64,000 bases of DNA, taken from Chryseobacterium sp. G0162 (GTDB lineage Bacteria > Bacteroidota > Bacteroidia > Flavobacteriales > Weeksellaceae). A program made the position numbers and the translations under genes. The notes beneath the pieces are model-generated. The model did not search any database. It was given only the letters and a program-made list of their open reading frames with translations, and was not told the origin of the DNA. The number at the start of each line of letters is the position of its first letter. The stretch's first letter is position 1. Location of the stretch: NCBI RefSeq assembly GCF_003815715.1, contig NZ_CP033922.1:620001-684000 (forward strand), in the 5' to 3' direction. Positions 25,662-35,093 of the stretch are shown piece by piece.

Positions 25662-27044
25662 CTAAAAATGTACCTGCTTGATCTCTTCTTCAATCTCTTT
25701 AGGTGTTTCATCCTCAGATTTAACAAAGATCATCGTTACTACAGCTCCAATCAGCATGCAGACACCACCTACAACCACATAATCCATGGCTTGTTTGCCA
25801 AAAATACTGCTTACAATAGGTCCTCCAAATAAACCATTGATGATCTGCGGAATGACAATAAAGAAATTGAATATTCCCATATAAACGCCCATTTTTCTCT
25901 GTGGAATCACTTCAATCAACATTGCATAAGGCATTGCCAGGATACTGGCCCAGGCAAATCCTAATCCAATCATTGAAATCCATAGATTATCTACATCTTT
26001 AATAAAATACATAGAAATTAATCCTAAACCTCCACATAATAAAGCTAAAGCGTGGGTCTGCTTCTTACCTATCCATTTAGCAATCGGTGTCAATAAAAAT
26101 GCAAAAGGAATGGCCCACAGGTTGTACATTCCAAACAGCTTACCTGTTAAATCTCCGGCGTCATTGAATGCTTTTGAATGGGTATCTTCAGGAGAGAGTC
26201 CCAAATGATGGGTGGCCAAAGCACTAGTGGTAAATACCCACATCGTAAATAATGCAAACCATGAGAAGAACTGAACAATTCCCAGTTTTTTCATTTGAGC
26301 AGGAATACCTGCAAAATCTTTAAAGATATCTGAGAATTTAGATTTTTCATGCTCTATCTCTTTTCCATCTTCAAATGCAGCAAATTCTTCAGGAGAGTAT
26401 TCTTTAGTTGTAATAATGGTATACAGAATAGAAATAATCAGTAATACTGCTCCTACATAAAAGGAATAAATTACATTGTCAGCAACAAAACCTTTAGGTG
26501 CTACGTTAGAAACTCCTAATTTAGTCAGCCAATCCGGTAAATAAGACCCCAATACAGCTCCAAAACCAATCAGAATCGTTTGTACCGAAAACCCGATTGT
26601 TCCCTGATGTTTGGGAAGCATATCACCCACCAAAGCTCTGAAGGGTTCCATGGCAACATTTACGGAAGCATCCATCATCGCCAGGAAAATTACAGCTAAT
26701 AAAAGGGCGTTAGCGGCAAACATTTGAGTTACAGAAGCAGCATTCGGAAGCAATACCAATCCTATAGCGCATAAAACAGCACCAATCAGGAAATAAGGTT
26801 TCCTTCTCCCCAACGGACTCCAGGTATTATCTCCCATATGTCCGATAATAGGCTGCACAATGAGTCCCGTAATGGGAGCTACCAGCCAGAACCAGGATAA
26901 TTCGTGAACATCCGCTCCTAAATTAGCAAGAATACGGCTTGCATTTCCATTCTGTAATCCGAATGCCATTTGGATTCCCAGGAACCCCATACTCATGTTA
27001 ATAATCTGAGTAAGTGAAAGTTCCGGTTTCATTTTTCCAGCCAT
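25662..27044 (-). CDS. Sugar MFS transporter, SLC45/maltose type
   Basis: A 460-residue, 12-segment transporter of the major facilitator superfamily. The N-terminal block (M-G-F-L-G-I-Q-M-A-F-G-L-Q…N, then P-I-I-G-H-M-G-D-N-T-W-S-P-L-G-R-R-K-P-Y) is that of the SLC45/glycoside-pentoside-hexuronide-like symporters, which take up maltose or sucrose. It is the last gene of the starch block, 14 nt after the NTF2-like gene and linked to the GH13 amylase. It should import maltose or maltodextrins released in the periplasm into the cytoplasm. Confidence 0.88.
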   Translation of the reverse strand: MAGKMKPELSLTQIINMSMGFLGIQMAFGLQNGNASRILANLGADVHELSWFWLVAPITGLIVQPIIGHMGDNTWSPLGRRKPYFLIGAVLCAIGLVLLPNAASVTQMFAANALLLAVIFLAMMDASVNVAMEPFRALVGDMLPKHQGTIGFSVQTILIGFGAVLGSYLPDWLTKLGVSNVAPKGFVADNVIYSFYVGAVLLIISILYTIITTKEYSPEEFAAFEDGKEIEHEKSKFSDIFKDFAGIPAQMKKLGIVQFFSWFALFTMWVFTTSALATHHLGLSPEDTHSKAFNDAGDLTGKLFGMYNLWAIPFAFLLTPIAKWIGKKQTHALALLCGGLGLISMYFIKDVDNLWISMIGLGFAWASILAMPYAMLIEVIPQRKMGVYMGIFNFFIVIPQIINGLFGGPIVSSIFGKQAMDYVVVGGVCMLIGAVVTMIFVKSEDETPKEIEEEIKQVHF

Positions 27045-27058
27045 CGTTATCTTTATGC

Positions 27059-27580
27059 TTATTTTGTTTTTAATTCTTTAATCAAAACGTCTTCAAGGGC
27101 TGTTTTATCAGCCACTACTTTATCTACAACATCATTAGGGACTGTCATAGAAAGGACGTATTGTTTGATTTTCCATTGGCCGTTGATTTTTTCTACAACA
27201 CCTGAACCACGGCAGATTTTCATTTGAGTGTCCAATAATTCATCAAACCACGCCAATTTTCCATCTTTATTGAAATGAATATTTCTTTTTAATGCTGTAA
27301 AATTCCAGGTTTTCTTTTTATCGAAATGAGGTTTTGCCCAAACCATAAATTCTTTTTTATTCCAGATTTCAGTAGCATCTGTTCCGATAAAGGTGGATTC
27401 ATCAGCAAAAAAATTAAAGTACTCCGTATAATCAGCTTTTGCAGCAGCTGCATTGAAAGCATCAAGCATAGTGCTGATCTCTGATTTTTCTTTTTCAAAT
27501 GTTTTGTTTGATTGTGCTGATACTACTGTAAACCCAAATAAAAACAGGATGAGTGTATGAACAGCTATTAATTTTTTCAT
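27059..27580 (-). CDS. Exported NTF2-like (DUF4440/SnoaL) protein
   Basis: A 173-residue protein with a signal peptide (M-K-K-L-I-A-V-H-T…V-S-A-Q) and an NTF2-like cone fold suggested by F-x-A-A-x-A-A-K-A-D-Y-x-x-Y-F-N-F-F-A-D-E-S-T-F-I near residue 45 and G-V-V-E-K-I-N-G-Q-W-K-I near the C terminus. NTF2-like folds serve as enzymes or ligand binders; no catalytic residue is assignable. It sits between GH13 (9 nt) and the sugar transporter (14 nt), so it is clearly in that operon. A related exported NTF2-like protein is at 59219-59719. Confidence 0.8.
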   Translation of the reverse strand: MKKLIAVHTLILFLFGFTVVSAQSNKTFEKEKSEISTMLDAFNAAAAKADYTEYFNFFADESTFIGTDATEIWNKKEFMVWAKPHFDKKKTWNFTALKRNIHFNKDGKLAWFDELLDTQMKICRGSGVVEKINGQWKIKQYVLSMTVPNDVVDKVVADKTALEDVLIKELKTK

Positions 27581-27589
27581 AGGTATTAT

Positions 27590-29452
27590 TTATTTTTCAA
27601 GTTCAATGATTAGTGGTGTTTTAGCAGGAATTGTCAAAGTATTCTGTAAAGTGAATTCCTTTCCTGAAATAACGTCTTTTCCTCTGGAAAATCCTTTTAA
27701 TGATTCTTCAAAATATTTTAAGTCTAACGTCTGATCTTTTTTATTATTGTTGATGACTACCATTACACTTTCCTTCTCATTGTATCTGAAATAAGTGAAA
27801 ACATTATCTTTAGGAACAAAGTTTTTTGTTTTTCCGGTATGAATGACTTCTTTCCCTTTTCTCCAGTTCAGTAGTTTTTGTGTAAACTGATAAAATTCTT
27901 TTTGTCCAGAAGTCTGTGTTGCAAGATTGAAAGCATTCTGTTTATCAGATTTCCAGCCGCCCGGAAAATCTCTGCGGATATCAGCATCACCTCCTTTTTC
28001 TTTATTTCCACGCATTCCTACTTCTGATCCGTAATAGATCTGTGGAATTCCACGGACCGTTGAGATCAGAGTCAATCCCATTTTGTAGGCATTAGGATTT
28101 GCATTGAAGATCTCATTCCATCTTTCGGTATCATGATTTTCAAAGAAGACCATGACATTATTGATATCCGGATAAAGGAAATCACTGCTAAATGAATCAT
28201 AAAGCTTTATCAAGCCTTTGTCCCACCCTTCTTCTTCTTTAAAAGCTTTCGGCATATCTCCAAACAAAGTAAAATCCATTACAGAGGGCAGATTTGAATT
28301 GTATCCGGCAGCTTCTCCTGTTTTTGAATTTCTTTGCCAGGCTGAAATTTGTCCTGCTGTTCCCAGCCAGGTTTCTCCTACGATATTAAATTTCGGATAT
28401 TCATCAGTAATTGCTTTGGCCCACTTTGCCATAGCTTCCTTGTCATTGTAAGGATAGGTATCTACCCGGAAACCTCCTAATTCAGCGTATTCAATCCACC
28501 AAATAGCATTTTGGGTTAAATATTTTAAAACCAATGGATTTTTCTGGTTGATATCAGGCATTGTTTTATCAAACCATCCATCCAGTGCATATTTCTTATC
28601 GATTTCCGAAGCGTTAGGATCAAATTGCGTGGATATTTTATAATTAGATCTCTTGAAGCCATTATCTCCTTCTTTGAACCAATGAATCCAGTCTTTTGTG
28701 GGAAGATCTTTTATCATCCAGTGTGAAACACCCCAGTGATTGGTAACATAATCCATCACCAGCTTCATATTTCTTTTGTTTAATTCCTGGGAAAGTTTTT
28801 TATAATCTTCATTGGTTCCGTAGCGGGCATCAATTTTATAAAGATCGGTTTGAGCATATCCATGGTAAGAGTATACTTTTTCATTATCTTCATTGACAGG
28901 TGTTAACCAAACAGCCGTTGCACCAAGGTTTTGGATGTAGTCAAGATTGTTGATAATTCCCCGAAGATCTCCTCCATGTCTTCCATTGGGTAAGCTGCGA
29001 TCTGCTTTTTCAGTTAATTCCGGAACAGAATCATTCTTTTCGTCTCCATTCGCAAAACGATCCGGCATAATCAGGTACATCACATCTCTTGAGGTATAGG
29101 ATTCCCGATCTGCAGATCCAGAATTTCTCTGCTTCAGCTCATAGGTATAAGATCCAATATTCTTTTTATTTTTTTCAATATTAATGGTAAACTTCGGAAC
29201 GTTGATTTCATTGGTATTGACTGTAATAAAAACATAATTCGGATTTTCTACTTTTTGAATGTCTTTAATTTTTACACCATCTGAAAGAGAGATCTCATTA
29301 TTGGCAATTCCTTTTCCGTAAACAAGGATTTGAAGTTCAGGATTTTTCATTCCCTTCCACCAGAAAGCCGGTTCTACTTTTTCCAATACTTTTGATTGGG
29401 AAAAAGCTACTGAAGCAGCGGAAAGGGCAAAAATTGTATATATTCTTCTCAT
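27590..29452 (-). CDS. GH13 alpha-amylase/neopullulanase, SusA-like
   Basis: Exported glycoside hydrolase of family 13, 620 residues, that cuts alpha-1,4 bonds in maltodextrins, pullulan or cyclodextrins. Signal peptide (residues 1-18), an N-terminal Ig-like domain typical of cyclomaltodextrinases/neopullulanases (~20-110), then the barrel with catalytic nucleophile D331 (G-F-R-V-D), acid/base E360 (V-G-E-T-W) and transition-state D441 (E-N-H-D), and the C-terminal beta domain. All three are intact. First gene of a GH13-NTF2-transporter operon. With GH97 and SusCDE it completes a starch system, although 6 kb separates it from them. Confidence 0.93.
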   Translation of the reverse strand: MRRIYTIFALSAASVAFSQSKVLEKVEPAFWWKGMKNPELQILVYGKGIANNEISLSDGVKIKDIQKVENPNYVFITVNTNEINVPKFTINIEKNKKNIGSYTYELKQRNSGSADRESYTSRDVMYLIMPDRFANGDEKNDSVPELTEKADRSLPNGRHGGDLRGIINNLDYIQNLGATAVWLTPVNEDNEKVYSYHGYAQTDLYKIDARYGTNEDYKKLSQELNKRNMKLVMDYVTNHWGVSHWMIKDLPTKDWIHWFKEGDNGFKRSNYKISTQFDPNASEIDKKYALDGWFDKTMPDINQKNPLVLKYLTQNAIWWIEYAELGGFRVDTYPYNDKEAMAKWAKAITDEYPKFNIVGETWLGTAGQISAWQRNSKTGEAAGYNSNLPSVMDFTLFGDMPKAFKEEEGWDKGLIKLYDSFSSDFLYPDINNVMVFFENHDTERWNEIFNANPNAYKMGLTLISTVRGIPQIYYGSEVGMRGNKEKGGDADIRRDFPGGWKSDKQNAFNLATQTSGQKEFYQFTQKLLNWRKGKEVIHTGKTKNFVPKDNVFTYFRYNEKESVMVVINNNKKDQTLDLKYFEESLKGFSRGKDVISGKEFTLQNTLTIPAKTPLIIELEK

Positions 29453-29827
29453 AACTTAGTCTTAATCTTCCGTTTAATCATCAGCTGTGTACTCTGAAAT
29501 GCTATTAAGAACACTGCTCATCATTTTGGAAAACAGCAAGTTACATTAAAACACACAACATTTTAAGTATGAACAACTTAGCAGCAAATTACGAAAAAAC
29601 TTTAGAGTTATTACAAAATAATGTGTAGAATTCTCTTTTATTTATCAACCTTACCGGGACTCTTTGGTTTGGTAAAATTCTATACTAAAATACAGCAGTA
29701 TTTATGTCTCATATTGAAAGAAAATAGCAATATTTCACTATCATCACCTTATTTTTTTATTAAATTTTCATTAAAACGCTGGTAAAACACAATATTAAAT
29801 CTAAAAAATTCCCATTTTATCTATTTA
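29453..29827. other. Divergent intergenic region, GH13 operon and desaturase
   Basis: A 375-nt A/T-rich gap between divergent genes, so it should carry two promoters. I see only a small inverted repeat (AAATAC…GTATTT, 29688-29703) and no consensus TAnnTTTG on either strand. No gene apparent. Confidence 0.5.
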
Positions 29828-30841
29828 ATGCTTAGTTTTACAGAAAAAATGTTTGATTTTAGTAAAATGTTTGAAAGTGATGGACCGGACATTGTTTATC
29901 CCTGGGCCATCCCTATGTTTGCGGGCATTATTTTTATAGAGATGGCATACAGCCACTTCAATAAAGAAAAGCTTTATGAAACTAAAGATGTAGCGACCAA
30001 TGTGCTTTTAGCGCTTTTAAATTACAGCTTGGATATCATTATGAAAGGGTTTTCCATGCTTGTTATGATGTTCTTTTACTATCATCGCATTTTTGATTGG
30101 GAAGTTGGAATATGGTACTGGATTGCAGTATTCCTGGCCCAGGATTTTGCCTATTACGTTCACCATTATGTAGATCATCATTCCCGTGTCTTCTGGGCGG
30201 TACATATTACCCATCATAATTCTGATTATTTTAATATTACCACAGGATTCAGAAGTCCTGTATTTCAGCCTTTGTACAGATATCTTTTCTTTTCTCCCCT
30301 AGCATTAGTAGGGTTCCATCCGCTACATGTTATGGTTGCTTATTCTGCTATTCAGATTTATGGAACTTTTGTGCATACGCAATCTATAAAAAGCATGGGC
30401 TTCCTGGAACATATTCTAGTAACACCTTCCCACCATCGTGTGCACCATGCGTGTAATATCAAATACCTGGACCGTAATATGGGAATGGGATTAATTATCT
30501 GGGACAAAATCTTCGGAACATTTGAAAAGGAAGACCCGGAAGTACCTGTAAAATATGGGATCTATCCTAAAATGAAGTCTAAAGATCCGGCCACCGTTCT
30601 TTTTTACGAATGGAGAAGAATTGGAAAGGATCTTAGACAGCCAGGGCTTTCTTTCAAAGATCGTCTGAAATACCTCTTCTATTCTCCGGGGTGGAGACAT
30701 GACGGCACTGGCAAAACCGTAAAACAATTCCAGAAGGAATACAAAGAAAAAATCAGAAATAAACCACAACCTGCTCAGGCAGAACAGATAGAACAGGTAG
30801 AACAAACAGAAATTACTGAGCCTGAATACACTCCAAATTAA
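29828..30841 (+). CDS. Sterol desaturase/fatty acid hydroxylase family protein
   Basis: A di-iron membrane oxygenase of 337 residues acting on lipids. Several hydrophobic segments lie in residues ~15-170. The His clusters are complete: H-H-Y-V-D-H-H (~113), H-I-T-H-H (~127), H-H-R-V-H-H (~205), binding two irons. The C terminus (from ~315) is a Gln/Glu/Pro-rich low-complexity tail with E-Q-I-E-Q-V-E-Q-T-E, unusual for the family. It is the only plus-strand gene between 25 and 43 kb and so splits the starch locus. Confidence 0.92.
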   Translation: MLSFTEKMFDFSKMFESDGPDIVYPWAIPMFAGIIFIEMAYSHFNKEKLYETKDVATNVLLALLNYSLDIIMKGFSMLVMMFFYYHRIFDWEVGIWYWIAVFLAQDFAYYVHHYVDHHSRVFWAVHITHHNSDYFNITTGFRSPVFQPLYRYLFFSPLALVGFHPLHVMVAYSAIQIYGTFVHTQSIKSMGFLEHILVTPSHHRVHHACNIKYLDRNMGMGLIIWDKIFGTFEKEDPEVPVKYGIYPKMKSKDPATVLFYEWRRIGKDLRQPGLSFKDRLKYLFYSPGWRHDGTGKTVKQFQKEYKEKIRNKPQPAQAEQIEQVEQTEITEPEYTPN

Positions 30842-30846
30842 ACAAT

Positions 30847-30885
30847 AAAAATTCCCCAAGCAATTGACCTGCCTGGGGAATTTTT
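30847..30885. terminator. Bidirectional terminator, desaturase and RiPP operon
   Basis: Twelve-bp perfect stem AAAAATTCCCCA/TGGGGAATTTTT with a 15-nt loop, between convergent transcription units. It ends the peptide maturation operon on the minus strand. Confidence 0.9.
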
Positions 30886-30933
30886 ATTTGCTATGTTATT
30901 TGAATATAATTGATAATAGTGAAATCAAAACAC

Positions 30934-32079
30934 TCATTTACTTTCAATGTAAGTAGCACTAATCAATTGATTAGGTTTTAGATAAACGATATTTTTTTGA
31001 AAGTCTAAAAATAAGTTGAACCTTTTTAGAATTTCATTGCCCAGAATATTCATTCTGGAGCCTGTTACGGGTCTGCTTTGAGATAAAAGCTGTACAGGAA
31101 TGTCTTTTAGTTTTGTTTTTCCTAACGATAAAGATTGGAGATTGGAGGTCATGACAGGAATTTCATTTCCCTGAGCCCCTTTCATGATTACTTTTTTAAT
31201 GACCGTCATTTTATCCGTAGGGAATCCCTGCTCATTTAATAAAGGGCCATCCAACATTGCTGTTCTCTGGTATCCTGTATCAAACAAATACCAATCATTA
31301 TTTTTAATTTTATCTTGAGCAATGCCCACTTGTACCAAGAAAACGTTATTAAAATACTTGATTGGAACCGGCGAATATTGAGATTTTACATGAGATGGAA
31401 GCTTAGAATGTACAACCATTAATCCCTTATCATGATTTAATTCTACAATCATTCCATCAAATAAATCCCAACCAAATCTACCATCTGTACCATGACCGGT
31501 AAGTTGTGCCGGGTAGATATTAAAATCTTTGTATTCTTTTTTTCCGATTTGTAGAATATTGGTTCCCGATTTTAATGAGCTTTTGATTTTATTCTTTAGT
31601 GTCTCCTGTGTAAGGACAAGATCACTTGTTCCTGTATCAAAGTTAAGCAGAAGGGTATCCACTTTATTGAGTATTGTTTTTACGAATATTGTATTCTGCT
31701 CATTCATATGAAGCTTCAGCGTATCTTTAAAAGACATTTTACTAAAATCTTTCGGAGGCAAGGATTCAATTCTCGTAAGCGCTGAATCTTTACCCTTCAA
31801 AAGAATGATAAAATCTTTTTTTTCTCCTTTTTTGAGGTCTACAACAAGAGAGTCGATATCTGTTTTTATAGTAACCCGTTTGTTAGAACTCGCTATTTTG
31901 GATACCGTATATACATCCGTTTTAATTTTAGGATCTATATTCCAATCTGTTTTTAAGCCATTATCTTTTTCATAAATGACAGCTTTAGGTCCGTTTGCTT
32001 TTAGAATAGGTAATGTATTCTGGGCAAATGAAAAAGAAGTTAAAAACGAGACAATACATAATGATAAAAAAGATTTCAT
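30934..32079 (-). CDS. Exported aspartyl protease with two DTG motifs
   Basis: A 381-residue protein with a signal peptide (M-K-S-F-L-S-L-C-I-V…F-A-Q), thus periplasmic or secreted. Two catalytic-type motifs are present, N-F-D148-T-G-T-S and L-F-D267-T-G-Y, each after hydrophobic residues as in pepsin/retropepsin folds, so one chain could supply both active-site aspartates. It starts 19 nt after the second oxygenase-like gene and is the last gene of the peptide operon. In this context the best guess is removal of a leader or trimming of the exported peptide. That is inference: similar proteases also occur alone, and cytoplasmic leader removal would not fit its location. Confidence 0.8.
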   Translation of the reverse strand: MKSFLSLCIVSFLTSFSFAQNTLPILKANGPKAVIYEKDNGLKTDWNIDPKIKTDVYTVSKIASSNKRVTIKTDIDSLVVDLKKGEKKDFIILLKGKDSALTRIESLPPKDFSKMSFKDTLKLHMNEQNTIFVKTILNKVDTLLLNFDTGTSDLVLTQETLKNKIKSSLKSGTNILQIGKKEYKDFNIYPAQLTGHGTDGRFGWDLFDGMIVELNHDKGLMVVHSKLPSHVKSQYSPVPIKYFNNVFLVQVGIAQDKIKNNDWYLFDTGYQRTAMLDGPLLNEQGFPTDKMTVIKKVIMKGAQGNEIPVMTSNLQSLSLGKTKLKDIPVQLLSQSRPVTGSRMNILGNEILKRFNLFLDFQKNIVYLKPNQLISATYIESK

Positions 32080-32098
32080 TTCTCGATATTATTTAAAA

Positions 32099-32977
32099 TT
32101 AAATACAAAATTTACCCAAATAGGTCATTACAACATCTATTTTGGTATTTCCTATTGTAGTGCCATCATGAAAACAGTTGTCTGTAGGAGCAATATAAAA
32201 CTGATAGGGTTCTTGCTTCACTTTAATCACAGGATAGGTTGGATAGTGCTCTAGAAAATAATCTGTAATATTTTCATTTGTTATCACCACATCCTTAAGT
32301 TCTTCTTTTTCTTTAAGCATATTATGTGCCTGTTTCATCGTAAGATTAACAAATAAAAAGTAGCGAGGCTGTTCCCCTAAATTTATGGTAAATCTATTCC
32401 CGTACTGATAACAGGTATGCAAAGTCATATCTTTAGAACTGTCTTTATGAACTCCAATAAAATGAATATCTTTGAATGTATAATTTTCAGGCAGTTTTCT
32501 TTTATTTAAAGATACCACTTCACTATTAGGATAATTGGTTGCCACACTCATAAATCTATAAGGTGCTAATGAAATTTCGTCTAATACTTCATTAAGATGA
32601 GTATTTAATTCCTGAACCAACTCTTTATTTTCGATAAATTTTTGAAATGCATCCCCATCTGAAGTCGCTGAATGCAGGTTTAATTTATGGAAGACATCCT
32701 TCAGTTCTTCAGGAATTTCTCCTAGGAAAACAGAATTATAATCCTTTTTATTAATGTGATCTCCTTTTATGGTGCCCAATTCCTGTTCGGACAGTTTTCT
32801 CCAGTCCCTTTTTGCTAAATGGGCATTGGGTTCATACTGTGCCTTGAACTTAATATCTTTGAATACAATTTCTACAGGCTCCTGTTTTGAATGATGAACA
32901 AGGCCGGAATTGATTTCTAAAACATCTTCTAAATTCTCACCGTATATTTTGATTCCTGATTTTAATTTCATAGTCAT
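32099..32977 (-). CDS. Putative Fe(II)/2OG oxygenase-like RiPP enzyme B
   Basis: A 292-residue cytoplasmic protein, paralogue of the next upstream gene. The C-terminal half holds H177-x-D179 (G-V-H-K-D-S) and H270 in Y-I-A-P-T-D-N-C-F-H-D-G-T-T-I-G, the spacing expected of a double-stranded beta-helix Fe(II)/2-oxoglutarate oxygenase facial triad, with Lys residues after the distal His. The N-terminal half begins with K-S-G-I-K-I-Y-G-E-N. Start and upstream stop overlap (TAATG), so translation is coupled. A second in-frame ATG two codons later is equally possible. The family assignment is from motif reading only. Likely role: oxidation of the precursor made by the same operon. Confidence 0.65.
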   Translation of the reverse strand: MTMKLKSGIKIYGENLEDVLEINSGLVHHSKQEPVEIVFKDIKFKAQYEPNAHLAKRDWRKLSEQELGTIKGDHINKKDYNSVFLGEIPEELKDVFHKLNLHSATSDGDAFQKFIENKELVQELNTHLNEVLDEISLAPYRFMSVATNYPNSEVVSLNKRKLPENYTFKDIHFIGVHKDSSKDMTLHTCYQYGNRFTINLGEQPRYFLFVNLTMKQAHNMLKEKEELKDVVITNENITDYFLEHYPTYPVIKVKQEPYQFYIAPTDNCFHDGTTIGNTKIDVVMTYLGKFCI

Positions 32978-33810
32978 TAGTAATTATTAAATTCTCCCAC
33001 AAACACCATTGTTATATCAAACTTTTTATTCCCCAGTGTACTTCCATCATGAATGAAATTATCTGTAGGAGCAATATAATATTGGTAAGGTTTTACTTCT
33101 ATTCTTATCACCGGATAATTAGGATACAGTGAAAAGAATAATTCTACAATATTATCCGAAGTAACAGAAACCTCATGGTAATGCTTCTTAACATCATTAT
33201 AAATTTGTTTCAATGTTAAATTGACAAAATACAGATATCTGGATTCTTCGCTAATATTGATAGAGATCCTATTGTCTGATTTATATGCTGTATTAGGCGT
33301 AAACTTTGTACTCTGATCGATATGTAAACCGGTATATTTTATATGTTCCCTATTATAGAGATGAAAAGTCGTGGTATGCATATCCGGGAGACATCTTGTA
33401 ATGCGATGAAACCTGTATCTTTGAGTATCAGATTTTTGATTAAGAAATTGATTCAAAACTTCATTAAGCTTTAATGTAAGTTTTTCATCTTCCTGAAATT
33501 TGGGCTGAACATCAAAAAGGGTCTTGCACTCCTCCAGTTTTATGGCTTTAAATAATGTTTTCAATTCATCCGGAATCTCACCCAATCCTAAAGTATTGAA
33601 CATTTTATTATGCTTCCCTGAAGTAGAAAGCATTTTATATTCAGTTTCAGTAAGATCCCGCCATTGATCATCAGGTAAATAAGCGTTATCAAAATACTCA
33701 ATTCCTGTGTTGACTCCTTTCTCAGCAATCACTCCTGTATTAATTTTAAGCTGACGGGTCCAGTTGGAACCGGAATCTCCAGCCAGATACATTCCTTTCT
33801 TCAGATTCAT
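32977..33810 (-). CDS. Putative Fe(II)/2OG oxygenase-like RiPP enzyme A
   Basis: A 277-residue paralogue of enzyme B. Shared C-terminal signature P-Y-Q-Y-Y-I-A-P-T-D-N-F-I-H254-D-G-S-T-L-G-N, with H163-x-D165 (G-L-H-I-D-Q) about 90 residues earlier and K262/K263 after the distal His. H-x-D…H is the Fe(II)/2-oxoglutarate oxygenase triad. The two copies are clearly homologous but diverged, most in the N-terminal half, which fits different target residues. Its ATG overlaps the radical SAM stop by 4 nt (ATGA), so the two are translated together. No signal peptide. Alternatives are a cupin-like binding protein or a peptide chaperone. Confidence 0.65.
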   Translation of the reverse strand: MNLKKGMYLAGDSGSNWTRQLKINTGVIAEKGVNTGIEYFDNAYLPDDQWRDLTETEYKMLSTSGKHNKMFNTLGLGEIPDELKTLFKAIKLEECKTLFDVQPKFQEDEKLTLKLNEVLNQFLNQKSDTQRYRFHRITRCLPDMHTTTFHLYNREHIKYTGLHIDQSTKFTPNTAYKSDNRISINISEESRYLYFVNLTLKQIYNDVKKHYHEVSVTSDNIVELFFSLYPNYPVIRIEVKPYQYYIAPTDNFIHDGSTLGNKKFDITMVFVGEFNNY

Positions 33811-35093
33811 GCTAATCGATAATGCATTAATTTTTCTTTAACCTCAGATTCAATCATAATTTCTTCATTGTCAAATTCCAACTCATGTACTATATCTTCA
33901 TACGAAACTTTTGACAATTCCATTTCTTTTTGCGCTTCTGCTGGAATTCCATCTATAATATCATTCTGAATATAGGTAATAAGTTTAATCATATCATGGC
34001 AATAAATGGTAGGATTATCAAAACCTTTTTCATTAGAATAACGATTTCCTAAAAATCCACCGCCACAGAAATCATAAATAGAACAGTTAAGACATTTCTG
34101 TGATACCATGGCATGAGCATTCATATACACATCAAAAAGTCTATCTTTGAAAACATCGCCAATAGCATGGGTGTGAATATTAATATCATTTCTGGTTATT
34201 CCTTCATAACAAGCTCGTATAAAGTCTGCAACCTCTAAATTACCATTGGTTTCCAATACGGCAACACCATTGATATTTTTACCTAAAATCTGATCTCCTT
34301 CATCCTCGCCTACAATCAGGTCAATAAGTGTTTTAAAAAACCTTACACTCATCCTATCATTATCGTTCTTCCAAATCTTAAATAGCTCTATAAGCCAATC
34401 TGCATAGGGAGTATAATTTTTGGTATTAACGAACTCCTTTTCCATTCCTTCAGGAAGCTGATCAAAATGACCATCTGGTAGAAGAATATTAAGGCCTTTT
34501 ACTTGAAGGTTTTTCACTTCATCATAAAGTTCCTGAGGGGGTATTTTAAGATTAATTACAGACAATATTCCGTTGAGTCCATAATTTTGGCCCAGCATAA
34601 TGGCTTCTTTTACTTCTTCGTAAGAACCTTTTCCATTATGAAAAACACGGTATTTATCATGGTATTCTTTTGGCCCGTCTATACTTATTCCTACTCTGAT
34701 ATCTAATTCATTAAAGAGTTGATACCACTCATCACCTAACCCAACACCGTTGGTTTGGATCACAAAGTCAAAGTAATGATCTGGAAGTATTTCTTTAAAA
34801 ATTTTGATAGATTCACGATAAAACTCTTTGGATATTAATAAAGGCTCTCCTCCATGAAAGACAATTTGTATAGTATTCAAATTATTTTCCAGGCAATATT
34901 CATTAAGTTTAGTTGCGAAAGCTTTTATGGTATCAATTGACATGAATTTAGGTTGCTTCAGATAAGTTTTATCACCCAAATTATACATGTAACAATACGA
35001 ACAGTTGAGATTGCATCTACTTGCAACCTTTAATACAAAAGATGTAATCATATCATATCTTATCTTATTGGAAAAAAAATAGTTCTCCGCCAT
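33807..35093 (-). CDS. Radical SAM/SPASM peptide maturase
   Basis: A 428-residue enzyme. The radical SAM cluster motif is C27-N-L-N-C31-S-Y-C34, followed by G-G-E-P-L (81-85). C-terminal SPASM cysteines are C295, C334, C337, C343 and C365, enough for auxiliary Fe-S clusters. The N-terminal block F-V-L-K-V-A-S-R-C resembles the FxsB/cyclophane-forming branch, so a C-C or C-X crosslink on the precursor is a reasonable guess. The precursor gene is 30 nt upstream. Start uncertain: the ATG at 35093 lies in the loop of a terminator hairpin, and the ATG at 35051 (M-I-T-S-F-V-L-K) is an equally good start that leaves the hairpin untranslated. No separate leader-binding (RRE) gene seen. Confidence 0.92.
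   Translation of the reverse strand: MAENYFFSNKIRYDMITSFVLKVASRCNLNCSYCYMYNLGDKTYLKQPKFMSIDTIKAFATKLNEYCLENNLNTIQIVFHGGEPLLISKEFYRESIKIFKEILPDHYFDFVIQTNGVGLGDEWYQLFNELDIRVGISIDGPKEYHDKYRVFHNGKGSYEEVKEAIMLGQNYGLNGILSVINLKIPPQELYDEVKNLQVKGLNILLPDGHFDQLPEGMEKEFVNTKNYTPYADWLIELFKIWKNDNDRMSVRFFKTLIDLIVGEDEGDQILGKNINGVAVLETNGNLEVADFIRACYEGITRNDINIHTHAIGDVFKDRLFDVYMNAHAMVSQKCLNCSIYDFCGGGFLGNRYSNEKGFDNPTIYCHDMIKLITYIQNDIIDGIPAEAQKEMELSKVSYEDIVHELEFDNEEIMIESEVKEKLMHYRLA

Noticed and set aside
29453..29827. Small RNA or tRNA gene in the divergent gap
   Set aside because: No tRNA-like arms, conserved T-loop word or terminator were found there.
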